The notes below the pieces were generated by a model, which was not told the DNA's origin, did not search any database, and saw only the letters and a list, made by a program, of their open reading frames with translations. Below are positions 1-7,795 of a DNA stretch of 59,494 bases, one piece after another. The stretch spans positions 1-59,494 of the forward strand of contig JAFGLI010000006.1 in the NCBI GenBank assembly GCA_016928115.1, read 5' to 3'. This DNA comes from Candidatus Woesearchaeota archaeon. GTDB taxonomy: Archaea; Nanobdellota; Nanobdellia; Woesearchaeales; UBA9642. How positions within the stretch are numbered: the first letter of the stretch is position 1; the number at the start of each line of letters is the position of its first letter. A program made the position numbers and the translations under genes.

Positions 1-551
1 AAATGTTTCCTGATTATGTTGATTTTATGTATATCTGCTTCTGAAACCAATAGTTGTTTGTTTATTTTCTGTATATTCTCAAGAGTTATATTTTCCTCCG
101 GATAAACCATCAAAGAAGAGCCTCCCCCGGAGATTAAGCATATTACAATATCCTTCTCAGTCATATTATATTTTTCTTTCAAAGATAATATCTCCTTTGT
201 TGAATCCATATTTTTTTGGTCTGGTATTGGATGGCTTGCCTTGTTTATTATTATCTTTTTTGTTTTATAAACAGAATTACAATTAACAATCCCTGCAGTT
301 ATATTCTCTGGTTTTATTATTCTCTCCAGTGATTCAGCCATTAAGCCAGAGGCTTTCCCTGCACCAATAACAAATATTCTTCCTTTTATTTCATATTCTT
401 TATTATTTATTATCAGAACATCATCATTAAACTTAACTGAATTTTTCATAATATTCTCAGGAAGAACCCTTTCAATACCCTTTTCAACTATATTTAATGC
501 CTTTTCCCTTAATTCATTAGTTGAAATCTCATCTCTGTTTTTTATAATCAT
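1..551 (-). CDS. gckA: glycerate 2-kinase (MOFRL/GckA family), N-terminal part, cut by window edge
   Basis: This reading frame is open to the window edge and is therefore missing from the ORF track. I translated it by eye from the ATG whose complement lies at 549-551. About 183 residues are visible. The family signature is clear: a nucleotide-binding-like stretch VIGAGKASGLMAESLE, then SHPIPDQKN, then LISGGGSSLM and ADIHKINIIRKH. These are typical of the DUF4147 N-terminal domain of glycerate 2-kinases, which phosphorylate glycerate to 2-phosphoglycerate. Enolase, which uses that product, is encoded in this window at 15.4 kb. The C-terminal MOFRL domain lies outside. The gene is divergent from the SRP RNA. 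Family assignment is confident; substrate is inferred from the family. Confidence 0.88.
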   Translation of the reverse strand, partial: MIIKNRDEISTNELREKALNIVEKGIERVLPENIMKNSVKFNDDVLIINNKEYEIKGRIFVIGAGKASGLMAESLERIIKPENITAGIVNCNSVYKTKKIIINKASHPIPDQKNMDSTKEILSLKEKYNMTEKDIVICLISGGGSSLMVYPEENITLENIQKINKQLLVSEADIHKINIIRKH

Positions 552-627
552 AATCTATAAAAGAAATACTATGGTTTATTTAAATAATTTTTCTTAAAAC
601 CGGAAAAACACAGGACAACTAATAGAA

Positions 628-638
628 ACTTTTTTAAG
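628..638 (+). promoter_or_regulatory. TATA-like promoter element for SRP RNA
   Basis: An ACTTTTTTAAG element sits about 25-27 bases before the inferred 5' end of the SRP RNA, the usual archaeal TATA distance. It is assigned by position and composition only. Confidence 0.5.
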
Positions 639-659
639 CTATTAAATATTCTCTTCTAA

Positions 660-922
660 TGCTAGCCTGGGTGATTGGTCCCCGCCTGTTACATCAAGTG
701 GACCTTATGGATGAGGCGAAGCCCGGGGGGCGGTGTTTTTTAGGAATCTGGTCCTTTAAGCATTGTCGAGCCTCTGTCCCTATTGATGGTAATGTTTGTG
801 AACCGGATCAGGCCTTGATCGGAGCAGTCCTAAGCTTTCATGATCATGCTTTGGGGGTCGCGGAGAGGAGATGTTTATGGGATTAAGCCAGAGTCTTTTG
901 AAATATCCACCTCCGGGCATGC
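660..922 (+). ncRNA. ffs: signal recognition particle 7S RNA
   Basis: A GC-rich island in an AT-rich background carries the SRP helix 8 signature: GTGAACCGGATCAGGCC followed by GGAGCAGTCCTAAGC, with the asymmetric loop that binds SRP54. The two ends pair to form helix 1: GCCTG/GGGTG near the start with CACC-TC-CGGGC near 908-918, extended by GC/GC beyond a small internal loop. This gives about 263 nt, somewhat shorter than the roughly 300 nt usual in archaea. A TATA-like element stands about 25 bases upstream. The two short ORFs in the track here (659..886 and 780..977) are not genes. The exact ends are uncertain by a few bases. Confidence 0.9.
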
Positions 923-942
923 ACTTTTCATATAAATATAAA

Positions 943-2115
943 ATGATATACTCATATTCTAGGATAAATACGTTCAAGAACTGCCCCTTTCAGTTTAAGC
1001 TAAGGTATATAGACAAAGAAAAGCCATTATGGGAGCATACAGCAGAGAGTATTCTGGGTAATATAGTCCATGAGGTGCTTGAAAAAATGTACTATGACTT
1101 CAAGCACGGAAAAATAAATTCATTAAAGGAAACATTACAATACTTTGAAAAAATATGGAAGAAATGCTGGTCTGAAAATAATATTAAGATAATAAAAAAT
1201 TACAGCAGAGCAGAATACAAAAGGCTGGCTGAAAGGCATTTAATCAATTATATACAGAAATTCAGCCCTTTAAGCCTTAGTGAAGAAGAGAAAAAAAGAC
1301 TAAAAATTCTCGATGTTGAAAAAAAGGTTTCCATTGCACTTAACGGATTCAACATGATAGGATTTATAGACAGGCTTGACTATGAAAACGGCCTGTATAT
1401 AATAAATGACTATAAGACGTCTATGACGCTGCCTTCAGAAGATGATATGAAAAAGGACTGGCAGCTTGCCCTTTACAGCATAGCAATAAAGAAAAAATTC
1501 TCAACAGATAAAATAAAGCTAAGGTGGTATTATATAAACTTTGACAAGGTTTTTGAATTAAAGCCTGATTTCAGTCATGCAGAAAAAATGGCTATTGAAG
1601 GCATACAGGCAATAGAAAAGGCTGAAGAGTTTGAGCCAAAGCCTTCTGCCTTATGCGACTGGTGTGCCTACCAGCACCTATGCCCTTTGAGAAAGCATTT
1701 ATTTATGCCTGAAAAAAAAGAAGAAGTTGAAGGGGAAAAGCTGGTCGAGGAATATGCAAATCTGAAAATAAAAGAAAAAAAAATAAAGGTAATGATTGAT
1801 GAAATGAAGGAGAAAATAATCAATTATGCTGAAGAGAATGATTTAGGAAGTGTTTACGGCAAAAACTATATAGCAAATGTGAAGATAAAAGAGGATATTG
1901 AATTCCCCTCTAAAAGCAGTGAAGAAAGAACAGATCTTATCAGATTACTGAAAAAAATGGGGAAATGGGACAATGTTGAGGACCTTGATGTTTATGCCCT
2001 GAAAAGCATAATACTGAACAAGAAATGGACTGATAATGAAATAGAAAGACTAGATAAATTCATAAAAGAGAAAAAGATAGGATGCATCTCATTAAGGAAA
2101 AGGGAAAATAAATAA
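943..2115 (+). CDS. PD-(D/E)XK nuclease with Cas4/AddB-like iron-sulfur cysteines
   Basis: The track ORF begins inside the SRP RNA. I place the start at the ATG at 943, giving MIYSYSRINTFKNCPFQF, because this family opens with SYSRxxxFxxCPxxF. Length is 390 residues. Visible motifs: N-terminal Cys in FKNCPF (~14), GNIVHEVLE, GFIDRLDYENG with the catalytic Asp, INDYKTS with the Lys, QLALYSIA, and a C-terminal CDWCAYQHLCP. One N-terminal plus three C-terminal cysteines is the 4Fe-4S arrangement of Cas4, AddB and RecB-like exonucleases. The last ~130 residues are helical and Lys/Glu-rich. No CRISPR array or cas gene is nearby, so a repair or recombination role is more likely. A TATA-like ATATAAATAT only ~10 bases before the ATG leaves the transcription start unclear. 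Confidence 0.82.
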   Translation: MIYSYSRINTFKNCPFQFKLRYIDKEKPLWEHTAESILGNIVHEVLEKMYYDFKHGKINSLKETLQYFEKIWKKCWSENNIKIIKNYSRAEYKRLAERHLINYIQKFSPLSLSEEEKKRLKILDVEKKVSIALNGFNMIGFIDRLDYENGLYIINDYKTSMTLPSEDDMKKDWQLALYSIAIKKKFSTDKIKLRWYYINFDKVFELKPDFSHAEKMAIEGIQAIEKAEEFEPKPSALCDWCAYQHLCPLRKHLFMPEKKEEVEGEKLVEEYANLKIKEKKIKVMIDEMKEKIINYAEENDLGSVYGKNYIANVKIKEDIEFPSKSSEERTDLIRLLKKMGKWDNVEDLDVYALKSIILNKKWTDNEIERLDKFIKEKKIGCISLRKRENK

Positions 2116-2124
2116 AAATATAAA

Positions 2125-2724
2125 ATGACAGATTATGATTTTAGGAATTTAATAAGAGATAGTTTTGACAGAGGAAAATGGGAAGCAAATCTGCATTCTA
2201 ATAAGGGTTTATTTCAAATAAGAGGCAATTCTTCAAATAAAATAGTCGGTCCAAAGATGGACAGTTCCGGAAATATAATAGGAGATTTAATGGCTTATGA
2301 AACAGCATATTTCTATAGCGTTGCAGACAGAGACCAAATCAGATTTTTTGAAATACTCCAGAAGGAAAACCCCCGGGCAGCAAAGGAATATTTATTGGTC
2401 ATTGCAGGAGGCTTAAGAAAATGGAGAGAGGATATAAAATGGCTGCAACTTGCTCTGAAATATTTACAGAAGAAAGAAAGAATGCTTGAAAAAGAAGAAA
2501 GATTAATTAAAGAAGACGAAGAATTAAACAGTTTCACCCAGAATATTCCTTCTGTTTTAAAAAGGCATTTCCCCCAATTATTTTTAGAACAGAACCTGCA
2601 TAATTTAGATTTTATAAGACTATTGGAAAAAATAGAATTAACTCTGAGAAAAGACAAAGAAGAAGAAAAACAATTAGAAAACTATCTTAATAAGAAAAGA
2701 GAGGAAATGCCTTTTCTGTTCTAA
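2125..2724 (+). CDS. hypothetical helical protein
   Basis: I do not recognise this 199-residue protein. It follows the nuclease by 9 bases on the same strand and is probably co-transcribed. The N-terminal ~60 residues look globular (WEANLHSNKGLFQIRG). Residues ~70-199 are strongly helical and charged, with a KKERMLEKEERLIKEDEEL coiled-coil segment and a Lys/Glu-rich tail. No membrane segment or metal-binding cysteine pattern is visible. Linkage to the nuclease suggests a DNA-related accessory role, but this is only context. Confidence 0.55.
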   Translation: MTDYDFRNLIRDSFDRGKWEANLHSNKGLFQIRGNSSNKIVGPKMDSSGNIIGDLMAYETAYFYSVADRDQIRFFEILQKENPRAAKEYLLVIAGGLRKWREDIKWLQLALKYLQKKERMLEKEERLIKEDEELNSFTQNIPSVLKRHFPQLFLEQNLHNLDFIRLLEKIELTLRKDKEEEKQLENYLNKKREEMPFLF

Positions 2725-2731
2725 AAAGAAG

Positions 2732-2971
2732 TCACTTTATTTTCCCTGCTTTCGTTTTGGATTTCTTTTTGCCTTTTTTGTTATTTTTTGAAAAAATATA
2801 TATGTATAATATTTCTAACAAACCTACTGTATTTACCAAAAGCAAAACAATAAACCATGCCAAATGAGAATTCCTTGCAGACTTCCATAAGGCAATTGCC
2901 TTCCATACACCTGACCAAATCATTACAAAAATTAAAATCATAAGATAACCCGCACTCATTCCATAAAGCAT
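2732..2971 (-). CDS. small two-TM membrane protein, DUF5652 family
   Basis: This 79-residue protein has two hydrophobic segments (about 8-28 and 36-60) joined by KSARNSHLAWFIVLLL, the pattern of DUF5652 proteins common in Patescibacteria and DPANN archaea. The C-terminus is a Lys-rich cytosolic tail (SKNNKKGKKKSKTKAGKIK). Its function is unknown. It converges tail-to-tail with the gene ending at 2724. I rely on the motif W-x-A-R-N/S-x-x-x-A-W-F and the membrane layout. Confidence 0.65.
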   Translation of the reverse strand: MLYGMSAGYLMILIFVMIWSGVWKAIALWKSARNSHLAWFIVLLLVNTVGLLEILYIYIFSKNNKKGKKKSKTKAGKIK

Positions 2972-3030
2972 ATTTTCACCTCATTTAAAATAAACTATTA
3001 GAAAATATAATTATTAGTTTATATAATTTT

Positions 3031-3666
3031 TTATTTTAATAATTTATTCTTAATCAAAAAATCTTTTACTGTTTCATAAATCAGCTTATGGCCTTCTGAA
3101 TTGGGATGTAATCCATCATATAATAATTTTTTATAGTCTTTTTTAACAAATATTTTGTAAATATCTATAAAATGAACATTGTTTTTTGCACATATTTCTT
3201 TTAAATTATTGTTGTATTCCTGTATATATTCATTTTTATATGAATTAAGGTCGTTGTATAATGTTGTCATGGACTCATCAACAAATGTATAATTGATAAA
3301 GATTATTTTTGAACTGAAATTTTTAGCAAGAGAAATTAATTTTTTTATATTTTTTTTAAATTGCTCGGGTTTTACCTGTAACCTATTCTCATTATGATAA
3401 AAATGGCTGTCATTTGTTCCTATGGCAAAGATTATTATGCATTCCTCATCTTCATTTATAATAGTTGAGGTTTCTTCTTCAAATCTGTTTAAGACATCAC
3501 CCGTATCCTCACCACCAACACTGAAATTAAAGACTTCATCGTATTCATCATTATCCTTGTTCATATTTCTTTTATGGATAAACTTCTTTAATCTTTCAAC
3601 CCAGCCGCCTTCTTCATCCCATGCACCATAAGCTATGCTGTCTCCAAAAACCAATATTCTTGTCAT
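3031..3666 (-). CDS. SGNH/GDSL-family hydrolase
   Basis: All expected blocks of the SGNH hydrolase fold are visible in 211 residues. Block I is VFGDSIAYG with nucleophile Ser10. Block II is SVGGED, giving the Gly of the oxyanion hole. Block III is IGTNDSHF, giving the Asn. Block V is DGLHPNSEGH with the Asp/His pair. There is no signal peptide, so it is probably cytosolic. The family contains esterases, acyl-CoA thioesterases and lysophospholipases; the substrate cannot be read from sequence. It starts 4 bases after the diphthine synthase stop and is likely the last gene of the minus-strand cluster that begins with L1. Confidence 0.85.
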   Translation of the reverse strand: MTRILVFGDSIAYGAWDEEGGWVERLKKFIHKRNMNKDNDEYDEVFNFSVGGEDTGDVLNRFEEETSTIINEDEECIIIFAIGTNDSHFYHNENRLQVKPEQFKKNIKKLISLAKNFSSKIIFINYTFVDESMTTLYNDLNSYKNEYIQEYNNNLKEICAKNNVHFIDIYKIFVKKDYKKLLYDGLHPNSEGHKLIYETVKDFLIKNKLLK

Positions 3667-3670
3667 AATA

Positions 3671-4429
3671 TCAAACCCAATTTTTCAAAGCTTCCTCTTC
3701 TATAAAATGCAATTCTCCCGGAACAATAATGCAGTGAGGAGGCTTTCCAAAGTCCTCTTTTAATAAGTCCTTAACTACAGAATATTTTATTTTTTTGTCT
3801 TTGCAGCCCAGTCTTGCACAGCCTATGACTTTTGTATCTCCATTGATTAATTTCTTACCCAATTCATTTTCTTTTTCCAATAATAGGTTTAAACCTTCTT
3901 TAACAGACATAAACTTATTGTCTTTAGACTTAATATCTAATAAGCATAATGTATGCAATCCATTTTTTTTATTCATCTTTATAACATCATAAGCAGTTTT
4001 TGGGTTGTAATTTTTTTCAGGAAAAACAATTGATGTTGTCTTGCCGAATTTATACAGCTCCAGACCAACAGAGCCGGCAACATTTATCACAGATGCATTA
4101 TGTATAAACCTGCATTCTATATTCTTTTCCTTGGCTCTAAGCCATAAGTCTGTATGTGTTGTAGCACCGAATATATCACCAACCACTAAAAAACTTACAT
4201 TTTTATCTTTAGCCTTATCTAAAATCTCATCTGCATTGTTCTCAACAAGATTCCTGTCTGCCCCAATAATTTTTTTGCCATAGAACTCCTCTAATTTTTC
4301 AACAGGAACCTGCAATAAAGATGTATAATTTTCCAGAAAAACATAATCACTTTTCTTAACTGCATATAAGCCCTTGACAGTAATGTCTTTTTCATCCTCT
4401 AAACCCAAACCTATAAAGTACAAAACCAT
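3671..4429 (-). CDS. dphB: diphthine synthase
   Basis: This 252-residue protein begins MVLYFIGLGLEDEKDITVKGL, the N-terminus of the tetrapyrrole-methylase-fold family to which DphB belongs. Further family stretches are VVGDIFGATTHTDLW, NASVINVAGSVGLELYKFGKT and the C-terminal PPHCIIVPGELHFIEEEAL. DphB trimethylates the modified histidine of elongation factor 2 in diphthamide synthesis. Length is slightly short for the family (about 255-285). It is 1 base from the coiled-coil gene and 4 from the SGNH gene, so the three are probably co-transcribed downstream of the L1-P0-P1 genes, consistent with a translation-linked operon. Confidence 0.93.
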   Translation of the reverse strand: MVLYFIGLGLEDEKDITVKGLYAVKKSDYVFLENYTSLLQVPVEKLEEFYGKKIIGADRNLVENNADEILDKAKDKNVSFLVVGDIFGATTHTDLWLRAKEKNIECRFIHNASVINVAGSVGLELYKFGKTTSIVFPEKNYNPKTAYDVIKMNKKNGLHTLCLLDIKSKDNKFMSVKEGLNLLLEKENELGKKLINGDTKVIGCARLGCKDKKIKYSVVKDLLKEDFGKPPHCIIVPGELHFIEEEALKNWV

Positions 4430-4430
4430 T

Positions 4431-5324
4431 TTATTTATCAGATTTTTTTTCAGACTCCTGCAGAACCAAGAGGTCCTGTGTTGTCAGTTTCTCTTTTTTC
4501 TTGATTTTTTCCCTGACTTCCTTGGTCCTTTCCTTCAGGGTCTTTTCCAGGTTATTGTCTTCTTTTAATTGTACATTGTTTTTTTCAAGAAGATCATTAA
4601 TCTCTTTCAGCTCCAGAAGCTTTTTGTTCAGTTCATTCTCAATCTTTTTTATTTCATCACTTGCATGGTCGATTTCTTTGTTTAATTCTTTTTCTTTTTC
4701 CTTCAGCTCATTTATGGCATCAGATGTTTTCATTAATTTTTCATGGGACTCCTGGCTCTTATCAGCCATTTTCTGGATTTCATTATGTATTGAATCAGCC
4801 CTTTCCCTGTATTTATCTATATCCACAGACAACTCAGAATTGCTCCTGCTTAATTCACTGATGCCTTTCAGCTTTTCAAGCTTATTTTTCATGACTTTTA
4901 TCTTCTTCATCAACTCTTTCTCCTGTTCAAAAGTCACTGCCCCTATCTCAATTTTATTATAGATGCCCTCAATCTGCTCTTTTATTTCTTCAGGGCTCTC
5001 TTTTATCCCCAGCTTATCAAGATTATTTTTCCTCTGCTTCTGTATTTCTTTTATGTCTTTTATCTTGTCTTTTATCTCCTGGTTCAGCTTTTTCCTTTCT
5101 TTCTTATTTTTCTTTATTGTATTGGTAATGTCATTTCTTTCTTTCTTGAACAAAGAAGCCTGTTTTATCTTATGTTTTATATCCTGGGATATTTTTCTTT
5201 TATCCCTTATCAGGCCTTTTTTTATATTGGACTGTTTATTCAGTTTATTCCTCAGGATATTTATTTCATCCTGGATTTTCCTTAACTCAGAAATCAATTC
5301 ATCTATTTTATTTTGTTCTAACAT
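4431..5324 (-). CDS. archaeal coiled-coil protein (COG1340-like)
   Basis: The 297 residues are almost entirely predicted coiled coil, rich in Lys, Glu and heptad-spaced Leu/Ile. The internal stretch IEIGAVTFEQEKELMKKIKVMKNKLEKL resembles the most conserved region of the COG1340 archaeal coiled-coil family. There is no ATPase domain and no membrane segment. Its molecular role is unknown. Placement between P1 and dphB suggests a translation- or ribosome-linked role, but this is context only. The mirrored plus-strand ORFs (4501, 4661, 4963) are shadows. Confidence 0.72.
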   Translation of the reverse strand: MLEQNKIDELISELRKIQDEINILRNKLNKQSNIKKGLIRDKRKISQDIKHKIKQASLFKKERNDITNTIKKNKKERKKLNQEIKDKIKDIKEIQKQRKNNLDKLGIKESPEEIKEQIEGIYNKIEIGAVTFEQEKELMKKIKVMKNKLEKLKGISELSRSNSELSVDIDKYRERADSIHNEIQKMADKSQESHEKLMKTSDAINELKEKEKELNKEIDHASDEIKKIENELNKKLLELKEINDLLEKNNVQLKEDNNLEKTLKERTKEVREKIKKKEKLTTQDLLVLQESEKKSDK

Positions 5325-5389
5325 TTGCGTGCCTTTTATATTTAATCCAATAAAAAAATATTAAAAAAATATTAAAAATTTAGTTATAT

Positions 5390-5716
5390 TTAACCGAACA
5401 GAGCTCCTAAACCTTCAGCAGACTCTTCTTCTGATTTCTTTTCTTCTTCTTTCTTTTTCTCTTCTTTCTTTTCTGTGCCTTCTGCCTTTGGTCCTTCTTC
5501 GCCGCCTGCACTTGATGCTGGTGCAGCTGCTGCAGGAACTGCTGCTGCCTCTTTCAAAGCCTTTTCAATATCCACTCCGTTCAAAGCACTGACCAGGGCC
5601 TTAACTTTTGCATCATCCACCTTAACAGATGCAGCCTGAAGCACTTTCTTAACTGAACCTTCATCTATCTTCTGTCCAGCCTTGTGTAGTAACATTGCAG
5701 CATATATATATTCCAT
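5390..5716 (-). CDS. rpl12: 50S ribosomal protein P1/L12
   Basis: The 108 residues follow the archaeal P1 plan. An N-terminal dimerisation helix bundle MEYIYAAMLLHKAGQKI leads to an Ala-rich hinge (AAAVPAAAAPASSAGGEE), a charged Lys/Glu stretch and the terminal EGLGALFG that recruits translation factors such as aEF2. It forms the ribosomal stalk with P0. It is separated from P0 by 26 bases and belongs to the L1-P0-P1 cluster. It appears to carry the only GLGALFG tail among the stalk genes here, because P0 ends differently. Confidence 0.96.
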   Translation of the reverse strand: MEYIYAAMLLHKAGQKIDEGSVKKVLQAASVKVDDAKVKALVSALNGVDIEKALKEAAAVPAAAAPASSAGGEEGPKAEGTEKKEEKKKEEEKKSEEESAEGLGALFG

Positions 5717-5742
5717 TTTACAACCTCCATAATAGTTTTTGA

Positions 5743-6807
5743 TTATAATTTATTTTTTTTGTCCTCTTTTTTCTCTGGTTTTTCTTCTTTGATTTCCTCA
5801 GTTTTATCTGTTTTAAATTCTTCTGGTTCTTTTTTCTCTTCTTTAATAATTTCTTTAGGCTGTTCATTAACTTCTTCTTTTTTATCTTCAGCTTTCTCTT
5901 CTTTATTTTCTTCTGGTTTCTTGGTTTCACTGGTTGTTTCTTCAGGAACTTCAATTTTCAAATCAAGCAGGGAATTCAGGTTCACTGCCTGTGCATTGGC
6001 CTTTGACAGGATAATTCCTGTGGTTTTATCCGTAAGTATATTCTCATTCAACGCAAGATTTAAGGCCTCTGCATGGGCTTTTTGAAGCAGTATGTTTATT
6101 GTAATATCAGCAGGATAATTTATGCTCAATGCAAGTTTGAATGAATCCATTGCAGATTTAATAATATTATTATAATATTCCTGCTCATCTATATCAAGTA
6201 TGTCTTTTTCAAGTATTTTCCCGTCATCCCATACAGCCTTCAGGTTTAAGCCTATCTCCATCGGCTTTAAATCAAGCCTTTTTAAGATTCCTGCAACCTT
6301 ATCATTAACCGTTTCTCCTTCTTTTACAACAAGGCAGTCTTCTTTTATAACTAATTTTCCTGCATCCACACCTGTTTGTATTCCTATAGACCCCAATTCT
6401 CCTATTATTGGACCTGGAGCGAAACTCGTTGGTCCTTTTGGGACAACAATGTTATTAACTGCTTCCTGCCCTGCTTTTATAGGGGCCTTGGTCTTATTCT
6501 TTTTTATTATGCTGTATAAGCTGAAAGGGTCTTCTTTAGAAAACAAAACAGCAGTCAATCCATCCATATAATCCTCAAGCTTTTCAAGGTTATCTTTGTT
6601 TGTTTTTTCAATTGCTATCTTCATCAGCCTTCTTTTAGTCATTTTTATCAGGACATTGTGCTCTCTTAATTTCGCTCTTATATCCTGAAACTGCCTGGCA
6701 GGAAGGTTTCTTAAATCCAGTATACCTATGATAGGATAACTATTAAACAAATCTATAAACTCCTTCACTTTGTCCTTCTTATATTCCTGGATTTTTGGCT
6801 CTGTCAT
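5743..6807 (-). CDS. rplP0: 50S ribosomal protein P0/L10, lacking the usual terminal stalk motif
   Basis: This 354-residue protein matches archaeal P0. It has the rRNA-binding N-terminal domain (SYPIIGILDLRNLPARQFQDIRAKL), then VVPKGPTSFAPGPI and IQTGVDAGKLVIKEDCLVVKEGE of the insertion domain, followed by helices that bind P1 dimers. From about residue 285 it becomes a long Glu/Lys-rich tail and stops at KKEDKKNKL. Archaeal P0 normally ends with the same GLxALFG-like peptide as P1; here it is absent and neither other frame nearby supplies it. It follows L1 by 7 bases. Confidence 0.95.
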   Translation of the reverse strand: MTEPKIQEYKKDKVKEFIDLFNSYPIIGILDLRNLPARQFQDIRAKLREHNVLIKMTKRRLMKIAIEKTNKDNLEKLEDYMDGLTAVLFSKEDPFSLYSIIKKNKTKAPIKAGQEAVNNIVVPKGPTSFAPGPIIGELGSIGIQTGVDAGKLVIKEDCLVVKEGETVNDKVAGILKRLDLKPMEIGLNLKAVWDDGKILEKDILDIDEQEYYNNIIKSAMDSFKLALSINYPADITINILLQKAHAEALNLALNENILTDKTTGIILSKANAQAVNLNSLLDLKIEVPEETTSETKKPEENKEEKAEDKKEEVNEQPKEIIKEEKKEPEEFKTDKTEEIKEEKPEKKEDKKNKL

Positions 6808-6814
6808 TTTATCA

Positions 6815-7468
6815 TCATATTAATTTTACGGGCTTGCTCATGGTAAACTTAAGCATAGCATTTTTTACATTGTTTTTTTCTTTTGGCAGGCTGTGGACTA
6901 TGGTGTTATAAGCGACTATTATATTATCAATTATATCATCATCTTTCATATCCTCCTTCCCGACCATAAGATGGACAACAGGATTTCTTTCCACTCTTAC
7001 AGCAAGGGTATGCTGTAGTTTATAGTATAATGCATCAAAATCAGTCTTGGGATTAATAACGCAGCCTATTTTAGGGTTAGGCATTTTATTCCTAGGCCCC
7101 AGAATCCTTCCGAAACTTGAAGCTACTTTAGCCATTATATTTGCCTGTGAAACAAAAAAATCATATTTTCCTGCTATTTTTTTAGCACTTCTCATATTTT
7201 CACTGTATTTATTGAATTCAGAAACCTCAATGACCTTATCAAAAACCTTTTTTGCCTTGCTGACAAGGTCCATATCGACAAAAGCGCAGACAGTCCTTTT
7301 TTTGCCTATAGTCTTATGTAAATTTATGAACAAATTGATCTTATGCTGTGGATTCTTAAAGTCTATATCCTGCAGATTTATAATTAATTCAACTGACTGC
7401 TTAAAGTTCCTTTTCTTGGAATCTTTTCTCAGCTTATCCAATACTTTTATGCATTTATTCTTGTCCAT
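6815..7468 (-). CDS. rpl1: 50S ribosomal protein L1
   Basis: Residues 1-217 match archaeal L1, the protein of the mobile L1 stalk of 23S rRNA near the E site. Landmarks are NLQDIDFKNPQHKINLFINLH, the hinge region FGRILGPRNKMPNPKIGCV and ERNPVVHLMVGKEDM. It is the first gene of the minus-strand L1-P0-P1 cluster. A GGAGGG ribosome-binding site lies just before the ATG, and the inferred mRNA leader of about 85 nt contains two small hairpins. L1 autoregulates its own mRNA in methanogens; whether it does so here is not shown by sequence alone. Confidence 0.95.
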   Translation of the reverse strand: MDKNKCIKVLDKLRKDSKKRNFKQSVELIINLQDIDFKNPQHKINLFINLHKTIGKKRTVCAFVDMDLVSKAKKVFDKVIEVSEFNKYSENMRSAKKIAGKYDFFVSQANIMAKVASSFGRILGPRNKMPNPKIGCVINPKTDFDALYYKLQHTLAVRVERNPVVHLMVGKEDMKDDDIIDNIIVAYNTIVHSLPKEKNNVKNAMLKFTMSKPVKLI

Positions 7469-7479
7469 TTTGAAAGGGC

Positions 7480-7588
7480 CCTCCTACAAGAAATGTAGTA
7501 TGTCCTGTGCTCGAGAAAAGCACATGAACACATCGGGCAAAATCTTTTAAAGATTCTTAATTAACGGAATTTTGAAGGATTTATAAAG
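7480..7588 (-). promoter_or_regulatory. L1 operon promoter and structured 5' leader
   Basis: Read on the minus strand, GTAACCTTTATAAAT (BRE plus TATA) lies near 7579-7592. This places transcription start near 7553 and gives a leader of about 85 nt, long for this genome. Two hairpins are visible: TGTGCT (7506-7511) with AGCACA (7519-7524), and CTACA (7484-7488) with TGTAG (7494-7498), the second directly before the GGAGG site. They could serve L1 feedback control as known in Methanococcus, but I could not identify a mimic of the 23S L1-binding site. Confidence 0.5.
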
Positions 7589-7701
7589 GTTACGGAAATG
7601 CAAGCATTTCCTAACTTAAAAAATCTCTGATTTTTGTAAGTTACGGAATTTTGCGGGCAAAATTACGAACTTAGAAAATGCCTACATTTTCGTAAGTTAG
7701 G
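7588..7701. repeat. array of overlapping palindromes upstream of the L1 promoter
   Basis: Four consecutive hairpin-forming palindromes share arms: GGAAATG/CATTTCC, AAAATC/GATTTT, GGAATTTTGC/GCAAAATT and GAAAATG/CATTTTC. They are joined by alternating TAACTTA and TAAGTTACG segments, so each linker can pair with its neighbour on either side. The array abuts the L1 promoter (AAGGTTACG continues into the TATA box). A two-unit version of the same design sits upstream of S19e at 13369-13430. Confidence 0.75.
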
Positions 7702-7761
7702 AATTATTTTATGTTTTCGTAAATTTTGGTTTATTTGAAAAAATAATGACAAAAGAAATAA

Positions 7762-7772
7762 AATTTATAAAC
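7762..7772 (+). promoter_or_regulatory. TATA box for tRNA-Ser
   Basis: AATTTATAAAC lies about 25-30 bases upstream of the first tRNA base, the normal archaeal spacing. Confidence 0.6.
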
Positions 7773-7795
7773 CAATAGCTTTTTTCAAAAATAGT

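Noticed and set aside
659-977. ORFs of 75 and 65 codons at 659..886 (+) and 780..977 (-)
   Set aside because: They lie inside the SRP RNA; the GC-rich helix 8 signature explains the sequence.
7480-7553. Mimic of the 23S L1-binding site in the L1 leader
   Set aside because: Hairpins exist, but I could not match the known L1 recognition loop, so only a generic structured leader is claimed.
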